NCBI RefSeq assembly: GCF_000264995.1
Contig: NW_006767437.1
Span: 888,138-938,940, forward strand
DNA length: 50,803 nucleotides
Origin: Punctularia strigosozonata HHB-11173 SS5
Lineage: Eukaryota > Basidiomycota > Agaricomycetes > Corticiales > Punctulariaceae
Reading direction: 5' to 3'
This document shows positions 41,319 to 50,803 of the stretch, in pieces. The translations under genes and the position numbers were made by a program. Numbering within the stretch: position 1 is the first letter of the stretch; each line of letters opens with the position of its first letter. The notes under the pieces were generated by a model. It saw only the letters and a program-made list of their open reading frames with translations. It did not search any database and was not told the DNA's origin.

Positions 41319-43420
41319 CATATTGACTGGCCGTTTCTCACTTGCACACCCATTTTTGCACCCCCTGTATCAAATCACAATGTACTCAAGCAAATCACAC
41401 CGTGTTGTACGAACCCTGAGGCCTGAATGCGTGCAGCACCTTGCGAACTCAGCAGCACAAGATTGAGAGGCTTTGGGACAATTGATTTGACATGAAAGGA
41501 ATCTGTATACAGGTGCGGCCCAGCGGTATACATATCCCCGTGCAGAAAACTCTGCTGTACCTACCTTTGCTGGACATCTTTTGGAACAACTTGGAGTGAT
41601 AGGGTACGGCCAATGTCGGTCGTTGGTCTAGGCAGCGAGCGTCGGCCCCGTGCTTGAGGGGGGCTCTGTAGCTTCGCCATGCCAGGATGATCTGGGTTAT
41701 TTGATTTTGAAAGCCCTCTATGCCCGGTGCAACGTATTGCAGGACTGCCAATCCAGAAGTCATGAGCCGCCAATGGCGTCAAAACGTTCGTGAGCAGGAA
41801 CTCACACTTCAAAAGTGCAGGCGCCTCAGCAACGTTGCTCATGAAGGTCTCGCGTAGCTGCACGTAACAAAGCCGCAAGCACAACGTGCGCAGCTCCCAA
41901 GGCGAAGGGATGCAAGTTACAGGTTACCGGCTATGAAGCCAGTAGTTCTGCGACCGTAATGTGGTCCAAAGAGCATTATACGCCCCATGGACCCGAGTGG
42001 CGGCTACTATCGTCCTGAAAGAGGTGTAGATGAGAACCTTATCACTGTATCATGGAGGTTCAAGTACGTACCGCCGCTCGGCGCACCGACACGAGGAACC
42101 CCGTCACCGATGCGTCTTGCCAACCTATGGATCCCCTGCGATTACGAGATCGTTCAGTCAGTTTCGACGCAGAGGTGATTTTGTAGCGTCGGCGATTGCT
42201 CACGATCGGGATCGGTGGGAAAGGGTCCAAAGACAAGGAAGGCATTCCGCAAGACGCGTGTATATATAAGTAGGCTGCCACGTTGTTTTAGGGTGGGCGT
42301 CGTTCGGTCTTAACCTCTGCTCTGGACATCAAGAAACGGAAGGAGAACTGCGTACAGAGAGAGAGAGAGTACCTGGACGCTAGAGCGATGTCCATATAGG
42401 AGATCATATGTATAAGAATATCGTCTGACGCCCATCATCCAAGGTGCGACATATCAATCGAGTAGGCATTTCTGATTTGCGCATCCATTATTTGCATCCC
42501 CTGTATCAATTCATAATCCGCTCGAACAAATCAGAGTGTTGTACGAAACCCCGACTGCACGCAGACACCTTGTGGACTCAGCAGCACACGATTGAGAGCC
42601 TTTGGGACAATTGATTTGATATGAAAGGAATCTGTATACAGACAGATGCAGCCCGACGGTATACGTGATCCTATGCGCAGAAGTTTCTGCTGTACCTACC
42701 CCTGCTGAACATCTTTGGAACAGCTTGAAGAGTTATATGGTCCGGTCGACTTCGACCTTTGGTGTGGGCAGCGAGCGTCGGCGCGATTGGCAGGCCGTGG
42801 CTTCGTGGTGCCGCGATGATCTGGGTTATTTGATTTTGAGATGAGCCCGTGTTCACGGGCGCAGGGAGCTCGTCGCCTGACTAGATACGATGATCCGGAT
42901 GTTAGTCTAGCAATTGGTTGTGCAGATCACTCGAGGTACTCACGACTCGAAGATAGGTGCTGTTCAATGCAACCACTGGTCTTAGAAATCCTGCGACAAC
43001 CGCCCTATGTAACGCGCTTGTCGCCACCGGGTGGGGACAGGCGGGATACACCATACAAATCACGCGAAGAGCCCGGAGGGCAAAGTCTCGTGGTTCGACG
43101 TTGAGCAATCCGACCGACAACGGCTAGGATACTGATAAGCTGGTGGTTGCAATCGTGACATACGGGGGCTTACTTGGTCGCTCATCACGAACAATCGCGA
43201 CAGGGAACCCTGACGAGATTGGACGCGTGCTTACAGACCTGCCGACCACCCTGGGATCGACAATCGGTCATCATCATGCAAAGGTGGCACAGCGAATGAA
43301 GGCGCCTTACTTTGGGGATCGATAGGAAAGGGTCCAAGGACGAGGAACACACGCTGCGTGAGACGCGTGTATATAGGGCCGCTCAGTTCCCTTAGGGTGG
43401 GCCTCTATAGTCTCCGATGG
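41170..43420. repeat. Degenerate tandem duplication including the cullin 3' end
   Basis: Sequence from the last large cullin exon through about 41720 recurs at about 42316-42840. For example, 41472-41512 and 42601-42641 are nearly identical over 41 bases. The second copy starts with a decayed version of the cullin exon (CTCTGGACATCAAGAA, then an expanded GA run near 42355-42370, then GAGTACCTGGA). A second similarity links about 42215-42300 and 43320-43400: each has GAAAGGGTCCAA, an ACGCGTGTATATA box, and TTAGGGTGGGC. The spacing of both matches is about 1.1 kb, consistent with a tandem duplication followed by divergence and replacement of the middle parts. No functional gene is seen in 41319-43500. 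Confidence 0.75.
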
Positions 43421-43525
43421 GCACGGAAATGAAGTGCCTGGCGCGCGTACATACAGTCCGCGGCCGATAACAGGGTATACAGCATTAATTTATGGTTTGT
43501 CTACGTCTACGTGTGGTAGAGCCGG

Positions 43526-45186
43526 CTATAATTCATCCTTACGACGGGTTCCTTCCTCCTCGTCGTAGAAGATCGCGGTGAGCTCTTTTTATAAAACGTT
43601 GTTGAGGACTTAAGAGCAGACCCAGAGTGACATGAGAGACGTACTTTTCTTCAGATCGGGAGATATCTGTGTAGGCAGCACGACGTTGTATTCCACGAAA
43701 AGGTCGCCGTGGTGCGATTCTCCGAAAACGGGCATACCCTCGCCCTTGATGACCTGTACAAAACCTGGTGCGCCACGTTAGCACACTAAGGGGAATCGAG
43801 GACAGAACAATTGACTTACCAGGTTGCGTTACAGCATCCCTCTTCAGCGTCACGACGTGTCCGTCCAAATGTGTCAAGTTGCGCTCAAACCCGAGCAACG
43901 CCTCGTCCACGCCGATCGTCTCCTTCCAATACAAGCTGCTCTCTTTCCTCCTCCACCCGCCCTTCTCCTTCTTGCTCCTCACGCGCAACACCACATCTCC
44001 CGGCTCCCAATCCGGGCTCTCGTCTCCCTCGCCCTCGAACACGACCTCGTACCCCTCCGGCATGCCTTTCAGCACCTCGAGCTCGAGGCCCATGACCTGG
44101 TCGAGCACCTTCTGGCCCTTGCAGTGATCGCACTGCTTCGCGATGACCTTCCCCCGCCCGCCGCACTGGTCGCACGTCTGCTGCGACTGCGCGAACATGC
44201 CGGGGAAGATCTGCTGCTTGACGATTTTGACCCCCGAGCCGCCGCAGCCAGAGCAAGTGTGGATGTCGTGCGTCGAGGCGGCTCCGGTGCCGCGGCAGTG
44301 GTCGCAGAGCACCTTCTTGCGTATCCGGAACTGGAAGCGTGAGGGTCAGACACTCTCCGTGGCAGACAAGAGCGAGGGGGAAACGTACGTCGATGGTGGC
44401 TCCGGTATACCTGGAGGGGTTTGTCCCATCACGTTAAGATCGACGAAAAGGAGATCACGGGAATAAGGATGCTCACATATTTTCGAGCAGTACTTCGAAT
44501 TCGCTTACAGAGGTGGGTCCACGGCGAACCTGCTGATGTTGTTCTGTAGAGACGTAGCACTATTCGTGAGAACGGAACAAGTTATTAATACTGAAAACGC
44601 ACGTCCACCGCCGCCGAAGAAATTGGAGAACATGTCGAACGGATTGGCGTGGAAAGGTTGGCCGCCTTCATGCGCTTTCAGGCCATCCTAGTTGACCGGT
44701 TCAGTCAGGTACATCAAGACGAGAAATGGGAGCCGACCTCGCCATGTCTATCATATATTTGACGTTTCTGGGTAGGTGGGGTAGATAAAATGCCCGTCAC
44801 GATACGCTGGAGACGCCACTTCAGGAGCGTCTTACCTCGGGGTCAGATAGAACCTCGTAGGCTGTCGAATGAAAGTGTTCATGAGGACCCAGTCCTTCGT
44901 TACATTCATAGGACATACCACGCGCGATTTCCACAAATCTTTCCTCCGCATCTGGGTCCTTGTTCTTGTCCGGATGGTACTTGCGGCTCAGTTTCTTGTA
45001 CTGCCTCTTGATATCCCGTTCATTGGCAGACCTGTCCACTGCGCAACAATGGACGCGATCAGCCATACTCTTGTGCCAGGAGTATCGTCGTCACTGACCG
45101 TCCAGGACCTTGTAGTAGTCTGCCGCGGTAACAAGAAGGGCGCATACGAGCAAAGCGAATATACGGAGAGCCAATGACCAATACAT
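43526..45186 (-). CDS. ER-lumen DnaJ/Hsp40 co-chaperone (Scj1-like)
   Basis: Ten exons on the minus strand fit in phase: 45186-45099, 45038-44919, 44861-44836, 44767-44738, 44687-44603, 44543-44477, 44410-44389, 44330-43820, 43764-43645, 43584-43526 (1,128 nt, 375 aa). A signal peptide (MYWSLALRIFALLVCALLV) leads straight into the J domain (DYYKVLDVDRSANERDIKRQ, HPD at residues 51-53, AYEVLSDPEKRQIYDRHGE). A short Gly/Phe region (FSNFFGGGG) is followed by four zinc-finger repeats (CDHCRGTG, CSGCGGSG, CDQCGGRG, CDHCKG) and the client-binding C-terminal domains. The protein ends in KDEL, an ER-retention signal, so it works in the ER lumen with BiP in folding or ERAD, like yeast Scj1. Start and end are both strongly supported by function. 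It is transcribed divergently from the DM9 gene with 276 bp between start codons. Confidence 0.93.
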
Positions 45187-45462
45187 CGCAGCCAAAGACG
45201 AGAGAAGCCGTAGGAAACCTCGCTGACCCGGAGCTCTTCACCGAGTAAGTACTTGACTTGCTGCTGCAGTGCTTGTCGTTGCAGCGATTTGGATACGTGT
45301 CTTTCAATGAGTCACGCGCTTTGCACGTGGACGCTGTGCAGTGTTTCAGTGACTGCGCCCGCGCGTCATTTGCTCCGACGCTATAGCTTTGCACAGGGAA
45401 GCGCAGCCTTACGGCTGATCTTCTATCATATATAAAGTGTGCTGAACATACCTCAGCGCTCG
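45187..45462. promoter_or_regulatory. Shared divergent promoter region
   Basis: A 276-bp region between the start codons of the DnaJ gene (minus) and the DM9 gene (plus). A TATATAAA box at 45429-45436 lies only 26 bp before the DM9 ATG, implying a very short leader or use as an upstream signal. No other site can be named from the sequence. Confidence 0.45.
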
Positions 45463-46516
45463 ATGCCATCTCACTCACGACGCCGGAGCGGTTCTTCATC
45501 GTCGTCCAGCTCGTCGTCTTCGTCCTCGTCGTCGGACAGCGACTCGCGCCATAACAAGTACAAGAAGAAAGCTTCCAAGAAGCACGAGAAGAAAGGACAC
45601 AGCATGGAATACGGGCAACCCCACTATAATAACTCGGGCTACGGAGAGCTTGCTGCTCCATCCTTCCCTCAACTCTCTCCAGGCTTTCCGAGAGAAGAGC
45701 ATCTCGGTCAACCGCAATATCCCGCTGAGCACCACCAGCAAGACCCGTACGCGGCTGCCCACCCGCAAGGGCCGTACCCCGGCGCTCCTGCAGACTTATC
45801 GAACCCGTTATCGCCTCACATCTTTCAACCGCAAGTTCATCCCAACTTCCCCGGCCCCACGAGTCCCGACGCCCAACGGAACCTGATGGACTTCGGCTCT
45901 CAAGCCCACCTGCCGCCCCCAGCGGCGCCAGCCCAGCCGCCGCCATCCGGGTACCGCGTTCCTCTCTCTGACACGACGCCCTTTCCCTCGCCCCAATACA
46001 CCGGCGAGCCGCCATGTTTCGATGCCGACGGTTCGCCCGTCTTCATCGGCAGCGCGCTCATGGAGAAGTCCGTGCACCCGTGCAAGATCGCGCCGCACCT
46101 CCAGCCGCACTGCCGCGTCCCGTACGGCGGCGGCGAATTCGAGCATCGCGGCCGTTTCGATCTACTCCCGTTCTCGCCCAACCTGATGGAGTGGGTCCCG
46201 ACGCAGGGCGGACATGTGCCGCCGGGCAGGAGGCCCGTGGAGGGCGGATACGAGGAGAACGGCGCGAAGCTGTACCATGCGCTGGGCACCATCAGCGGCG
46301 TCCACGTCCCTGGAAAAACGGGAGAGCACCTCGTACGTTGCATGCATGATGTCAATGAACGTGACCTCACTCTTGCACGGATTACAGGGAGGAGCGAACA
46401 TTGCATTCGGCGGCGGCGAGCACGTCGTGCGGGAGTACTCCATCCTGTATGTCATTCCCACTCACCGGTCGATTCCTATTTGTTCTGACACTTCTTTTTC
46501 CAGATGCTGGAAGTGA
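45463..46516 (+). CDS. DM9-domain (DUF3421) protein
   Basis: Three exons in phase, 45463-46332, 46388-46446 and 46504-46516, give 313 aa; the final exon adds only CWK and the stop. The ATG before SHSRRRSG is chosen because no better start lies upstream. The N-terminus has a pure serine run (about 14 Ser) and then a basic stretch (KYKKKASKKHEKKG). The middle is Pro/Gln/Tyr-rich and probably disordered. The C-terminal domain (GEPPCFDADGSPVFIGSALM, CKIAPHLQPHCRVPYGGGEF, GGHVPPGRRPVEGGYEENG, LYHALGTISGVHVPGKTG, GGANIAFGGGEHVVREY) has the repeated pattern of DM9/DUF3421 domains, some of which bind mannose in animals. There is no signal peptide, so it is probably intracellular. Role unknown. Confidence 0.8.
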
Positions 46517-47411
46517 TGCTCCGTTCAAGGGCTATATTGAAACTCGGGAGACAGTCAATCGTGTACTAATTCCCTCATATTCGGGTCAATGTCTCCGAGT
46601 CAATGTATCAAGAGTACTTTCAATCAATGTGTCTGGAATTCGTGCCGAAGAGATATCTTCTCGACCATGCACGCCTTTATACTGAGCATAGCGATGTGCG
46701 GCGGCGATCCTTCCCGGACAGGATTCGACAGTTGGTGGCCTACGTAAGACTATCTGCTCCTCCTGGAATCTCTCGCCTTCCTCCATATTGAACTTTATTG
46801 AAGCTTGATAATGCAGCTTGCCGCTCACGGATGGTCAGAGGAAAGGGCGAGGGTAAGTAGTTGCTGTAAAGGGGCACGCGGATTTGTAGTGCCGCCCGGA
46901 CGTGGGAGTGACCGGATCAGCGCGCCCGAATTCTCATGCCACGATGCTCTTTCACGAAAGGCGGTATCGAGTGCGATTAGAACCAGAGCCATCGCGAAAG
47001 GAACGAGACGATGTGGATGCGATGACTCCGGAGATGGAGACGGACATAATACTGAAACGATGCGCGCACTAGCGGCGATGCCGACTTCACTCGTCACGTA
47101 CGTGCGCGGTGGCCTAGCGATACTCACACTCGCCGTAGCGGATTTATCAGGATTCGCAATGCAGCCTTCATATGTGATGTTACATAGCATAAATTTCCTG
47201 CAGAACGTTATAAAATACAGGTGGGAGGATGCGACATCTCATTCATCCCAGGTCATGCATATATTCCAGAGTAAAAAAAAAGTCGTGTATGCCGGTCGGG
47301 GCAATTCCGGTCAACGAGGTCGCATATACTGACCATGAGTTGAGAACAGGAAGATATAACCGGCACACGGTTATCTATTTCCGTGTTTGTGGATGTGGTG
47401 CGCTTTTGGGA
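46517..47411. other. Intergenic, no gene supported
   Basis: Downstream of the DM9 gene and of the BTB gene, which converge here. The 175-codon plus frame at 46805-47332 overlaps a 121-codon minus frame at 46825-47190; neither shows a recognisable domain. Confidence 0.4.
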
Positions 47412-48636
47412 TTACCGCGAGCAGGTATCGAGGTCTTCCACGATGGTGGTCTAGTTTGTTCAACCCCATCAGCGCTCGGAGGGCACCACCGATCCAACAT
47501 AAGAAACATGCTTACCCTGACCGCAGCCCAGTTCGCGACCAACGTCGAGACACGTTCGCGGAACGCCATCCTGCACTGCGCGCACACGAGGCCATCGGCC
47601 AGGGGATTCATCGCCGCCCGGATCTCGGAAGCTGTGAGGCCTGATCGATGCGATCAGCACATAGACACCATCGGCGCAACATGAAAAGCAGATACTGACT
47701 CGGCTTCGAATCCCAGCCTATATACGCGCACGCCAGCGCCCACGCGCGCGTGAGCTTCATCTGTTCCCCGGTGCTACAGACGGGGCTGGGCGGGTGCTGC
47801 TCCGGCGGCGCGAGCAAGAGGCGCTTCAGCGCGTCCGTCCGGCCGAGGTGGAGGAAGAACAGGCGGCGGAGATACCGGGCCCCCATGCGCTCCGCGAGTG
47901 CGTCGTCGACGCTCGGGAGCGGGAACGCGTGCAGGTGCGCAGAGGTGGCGACCGCGAGGCTCATAAGGTTATAGGCGCCCGCGAGGGCGTAGACGTCCAT
48001 CGGCGCGTAAGCGTTCGCGAAGAGGTCGAACGCCGCGCGGCCGGGAGCGACGGCGGAGCGGACCGAGAAGCCGTACCGGGGGAGCGCTTCGAGCGCGCGC
48101 TCGGCGTGCGCGAAGGCGGGCGAGTAGTGCGCGCAGCAGAGGTCGTAGATAAAGTGCAGGAGGGCGTTGAGGACCTGAGCGTCCTCGGGTATGTAGACGA
48201 CGCAAGGAACGCTGGGGTCCGGGTTCGTCGCAGGTAGCAGGGAGTCGAAGTGGTTGCTGGAGTTGTTGAGAACGCTGGAGTGGGCGTAGAAGAGGGCGAG
48301 GTCCCTAGAGACGAGGACGACATCTTCGGGTCCGGCGTCGAACGGGGCGCCGGGATAGAAGGCGGTAGAGACGGGGATCGATGCGCCCGTCTCAGCCGCC
48401 GACGTGGGGACTAGCGGGTCGTCGATGATTGCGGCCTGAGAGACGCGGCAAAGTCCCGATTCAGCGTCCCGACGACCAATTTCGGAGGTTTGTGTGGCCA
48501 ACGGCGCGTTCGGCTCTCCCGGAGTGTGCACGAGGTTGAGGATTGCGTCGAGGGTCCAGTCACGCTGGAGCAGCGCTACGTCGGGAGCACGGGCGGGGAG
48601 GATGTCAGGTGCAGGCGTTGAATGCGAATGAATCAT
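47412..48636 (-). CDS. BTB/POZ domain protein
   Basis: The main exon runs from the ATG at 48636 (MIHSHSTPAP) to about 47700. It holds the fungal BTB pattern: DVVLVSRDLALFYAHSSVLNNSSNHFDSLL, CVVYIPEDAQVLNALLHFIYDL, then AYAPMDVYALAGAYNLMSLAV. After a phase-correct intron (GTCAGT donor near 47699) the next exon carries SLTASEIRAAMNPLADGLVCAQCRMAFRERV, a Cys pair within a helical tail seen in related Agaricomycete BTB proteins. The last few residues are uncertain; a frame ending IVEDLDTCSR at 47412 is one option. The open frame continues upstream of 48636 to 48882, so the start could be earlier. BTB proteins often serve as Cul3 adaptors; that link is inference. Confidence 0.7.
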
Positions 48637-49580
48637 ATCAAGGGGGTGGAGAGGGGGCGATCGGAGACGAATCGTGTCCTGCCCAATCCTGGCCAATGCG
48701 TTTAAGTACCTTCGCATTCCGAGGGGCGGGCGGTTTGGTGGAGTATGGTCGGGGGAAGAGCATGACGACCGTCGCCGTTGTCCGGGATGTTGTCTCGGAT
48801 GCAGAGTACTTATGATCCATGGGCGTGGCGGGCAATGTCCGACAAAGGCATTGGTAAGACCCACGAGGCTGGAAATGATCAAGAGACCGGGCGAGGTCGT
48901 GTACCTAGCTCAGGGAAGTCGTGCTCCTGGTTCAAGAAGATCAAACGAGCTATAGGGAAAGTATCAGTTCCGCCGGTCGACGTGTATCGCAACCCCAACC
49001 GCACTCACAGTGACGCCGACAGTTTCTACCCTGTTTGCCATTCGATCACGACGCCTCGAGGTAGGGAGCAGGCACTTCGATGATCCTCTTATCACGTTGA
49101 ACGCCGCCAACGTCCTGGACATATGCTATAGGAAGCGCTCGGTGGAGAGGGTTTTTGGCGACGTACCCGCCAACCTCTCGGGCAATCTTGCTTTGTGTTC
49201 ACACACGGTCCGCAATGTCGCCGCGTTTTTTTATGATGGGGTTTCCCACTGGATGACAACTTCGCCAGAAGAGGGGCATGTACTACGCGTCGTGTACGGT
49301 TCCGGAGTTCGAGTAGCATGGTCGTCGGCGCGCAGGTAGGTGGTAATATCATTATTATCCCCAGCCTGAGAGGAATGAGGTAAAGGTCCAGCCCGTGGTA
49401 GGTTCGGCCCTCTTCAGTCTTCTTCTGACCGTGGGATGGTCTTCGTATGTGACAGTCTACAGAACATTGTAAGTTGTAACGTGCCGGTTCTCCCGGAGGT
49501 CGACCGAGACCATCTTTCCTTTTCGAGCAAGTCGGCGCTGGCGCGCCGTTCCCCTTTTGATTATCATTCTACGACCACAT
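48637..49580. other. Intergenic, no gene supported
   Basis: Upstream region of the BTB gene. Plus-strand frames at 48674-48955 and 49010-49339 have no recognisable domain. Confidence 0.35.
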
Positions 49581-50551
49581 GCTCCATCTGACGACGACGA
49601 GGGTATAAAGTCAAGCTACCTCGTCGTCTGGAGCTCACCTTTTGGTACCCTATTCTACCTTTACTCGAGTGCTCAAATACGAGATCTGTGACTCTCTGCT
49701 TTGTGCCGCTCGAGAACCTAACCGTGTGAATGCACCTTAGCCTTATCAGGCTTTGCTCGCGTCACATATTTTTGAGAGAAGATCTCAGTGAGTATTCTTT
49801 AGCCGCTCTTAGTCGCTTACTCCTTTGAATAGGTAACTACCTGGTCTGATCACCCAGGTACGACCTTACATCGGACGCGACGACTACGAGCAACCACAAC
49901 CTCAAGTAATCGCATTATACCCTTGACATCATGCCGGTGTCTAGGGATGAGACGATGGGCCAGTGGGTCCGTCGTGACCGAAGGGCCGATGGCGTCGCTG
50001 ACGCCGGACGCCCATCGGATGCTTCTGCTGATGGACGGACCGGAGCGGCAGCTCGCGGTCCTCCTGATGTCCGTCTTCCGGTAGCGTCTGACCGTATGTT
50101 GGACGTCGGAGGATCCCCGTTGACGGCTGATGCTCACGCGTCTGGCCTAGGGGCTGAATCGGGGGTGGGACGTTGGTTCGATGTCCCTACCGATATGCAG
50201 ATGCCGCGCGACGAGTCGCGTAGGGCGAATGCACATGTAGGACGGGACCCTGGGGTGCTCAAGGCTGAGCCGCAGTGTCACGTGTCGGATCTTGGACCGT
50301 AACCGGGCCAAGTACGATAGCTCCGGTCGTTCCGGGTTGTCCGCCATCGGAGTAGCAGCTCCGGTACCGGACCTACGTTATCACATGAATAGTCCTCCGG
50401 CGACTCAACGTCCCGGTAGTTCTCGAGTCATAACGGATTCAACTCCGACGTTCACGACCGATATGCCTTTTACGGTTTGATATTCCCTTCGGACTTATTC
50501 TACCTCCGATTATCAGTTCGTAACCATATGCTCCGTCCTTACGATTGACAG

Positions 50552-50617
50552 TTCCACATGGTTCATAGTTCCGATAACTCCTTATTCCACATGGTTCATA
50601 GTTCCGATAACTCCCTA
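50552..50617 (+). repeat. 33-bp direct tandem repeat, two copies
   Basis: The unit beginning TTCCACATGGTTCATAG occurs at 50552-50584 and again at 50585-50617, with the only difference near the unit end (TTA against CTA). Confidence 0.85.
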
Positions 50618-50739
50618 TCGATACGAGCTCCGAACCGTGCCTCCGCGTATATAAACTCCTAGCTCCTGTACTCTAACTCCTTAGTTCGAATATCGACTAA
50701 GTTACTCCTCTGCTCCGACACGGACTTAGAGCGCGTAGC

Positions 50740-50763
50740 GACTCAAGCCTTAAAGCTTGAGTC
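50740..50763. repeat. Inverted repeat (9-bp stem)
   Basis: GACTCAAGC and GCTTGAGTC flank a 6-base CTTAAA spacer, forming a hairpin or near-palindrome close to the window end. It lies in the unclassified repeat-like region. Confidence 0.6.
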
Positions 50764-50803
50764 TGGTCCGTACTCGCACTCACTCTCTGTATCTCGAAAC
50801 TCT

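Larger units (their letters stand above)
49581..50803. repeat. Repeat-like terminal region, unclassified
   Basis: Composition and short-period repetition differ from the gene-rich part: many CTCC, GACT and CGAT motifs, and a tandem pair at 50552-50617. A TATAAA box at 49604-49609 sits between inverted 10-bp arms (49593-49602 and 49619-49628). A plus frame at 49931-50302 (124 codons, rich in Arg, Asp and Gly) could be the start of a retroelement gag, but it has no diagnostic motif and the window ends before any pol. It may be the 5' end of an LTR element cut by the window edge. Confidence 0.35.

Noticed and set aside
41449-42856. Two minus-strand ORFs that share QNQITQII
   Set aside because: The similarity is explained by the tandem duplication; neither frame has a start, domain or codon bias that supports a gene.
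49931-50302. Possible gag gene start
   Set aside because: Only 124 codons, no zinc knuckle or capsid pattern, and no pol before the window end, so not called as a gene.
1-50803. tRNA, rRNA, CRISPR arrays, bacterial operons
   Set aside because: None were seen. No cloverleaf-like tRNA, no spaced direct-repeat array, and gene structure is eukaryotic throughout.

Overview
The window reads as a chromosome segment of a filamentous basidiomycete, most likely an Agaricomycete. The reasons are many short (about 50-70 nt) GT-AG introns, small exons, dense genes on both strands, and families typical of mushrooms and polypores: kinase-TPR fusions, a DUF6534-type membrane protein, MYND, BTB and F-box-like proteins, a GPI-type aspartic protease and a DM9 protein. 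No bacterial, viral or organellar gene block is visible. Gene models below were built by hand from splice signals and reading phase. Where an exon list is given, every phase was checked and the total is a whole number of codons.

Left end (1-10.3 kb): a nearly complete Ty1/copia retrotransposon with one long pol frame but a truncated 5' LTR and other signs of damage, then a seven-exon GPI-type aspartic protease (+), then a minus-strand gene of unknown function with a GC-AG intron and an 11-nt micro-exon. 11-19.4 kb: a minus-strand tandem family of protein kinases with a C-terminal TPR array, made of two complete-looking members and one decayed copy between them. All three share a motif upstream of the kinase domain.

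Middle (19.8-28.6 kb): an F-box-like remnant, then two housekeeping genes on the plus strand, 6-phosphofructokinase (11 exons, 812 aa) and a Bqt4-like KilA-N/APSES inner-nuclear-membrane protein (4 exons, 410 aa). Next come a 384-bp MITE-like inverted-repeat element carrying a perfect 32-bp palindrome, and a DUF6534-type multi-pass membrane protein (-).

29.5-36.7 kb: two WLM (Wss1-like) metalloprotease paralogues face each other in convergent orientation. The right copy has an intact HELAH zinc site and a RanBP2-type zinc finger. The left copy has HQLAH and no finger. Between them lie a small secreted, probably GPI-anchored protein and a MYND-finger protein.

Right part (37-48.7 kb): a HIT hydrolase (-), a cullin-3-type scaffold (+) with its neddylation motif and a second GC-AG intron, a degenerate tandem duplication of the cullin 3' end, an ER-lumen DnaJ chaperone (Scj1-like, signal peptide, C-terminal KDEL), a divergently transcribed DM9-domain protein and a BTB/POZ protein. 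The last 1.2 kb is repeat-like and holds nothing I can name.

Most genes look unrelated in function. The clearest local themes are proteostasis and ubiquitin/SUMO-type turnover (cullin-3, BTB protein, WLM proteases, Scj1) and local duplication with decay (kinase array, WLM pair, cullin 3' end).
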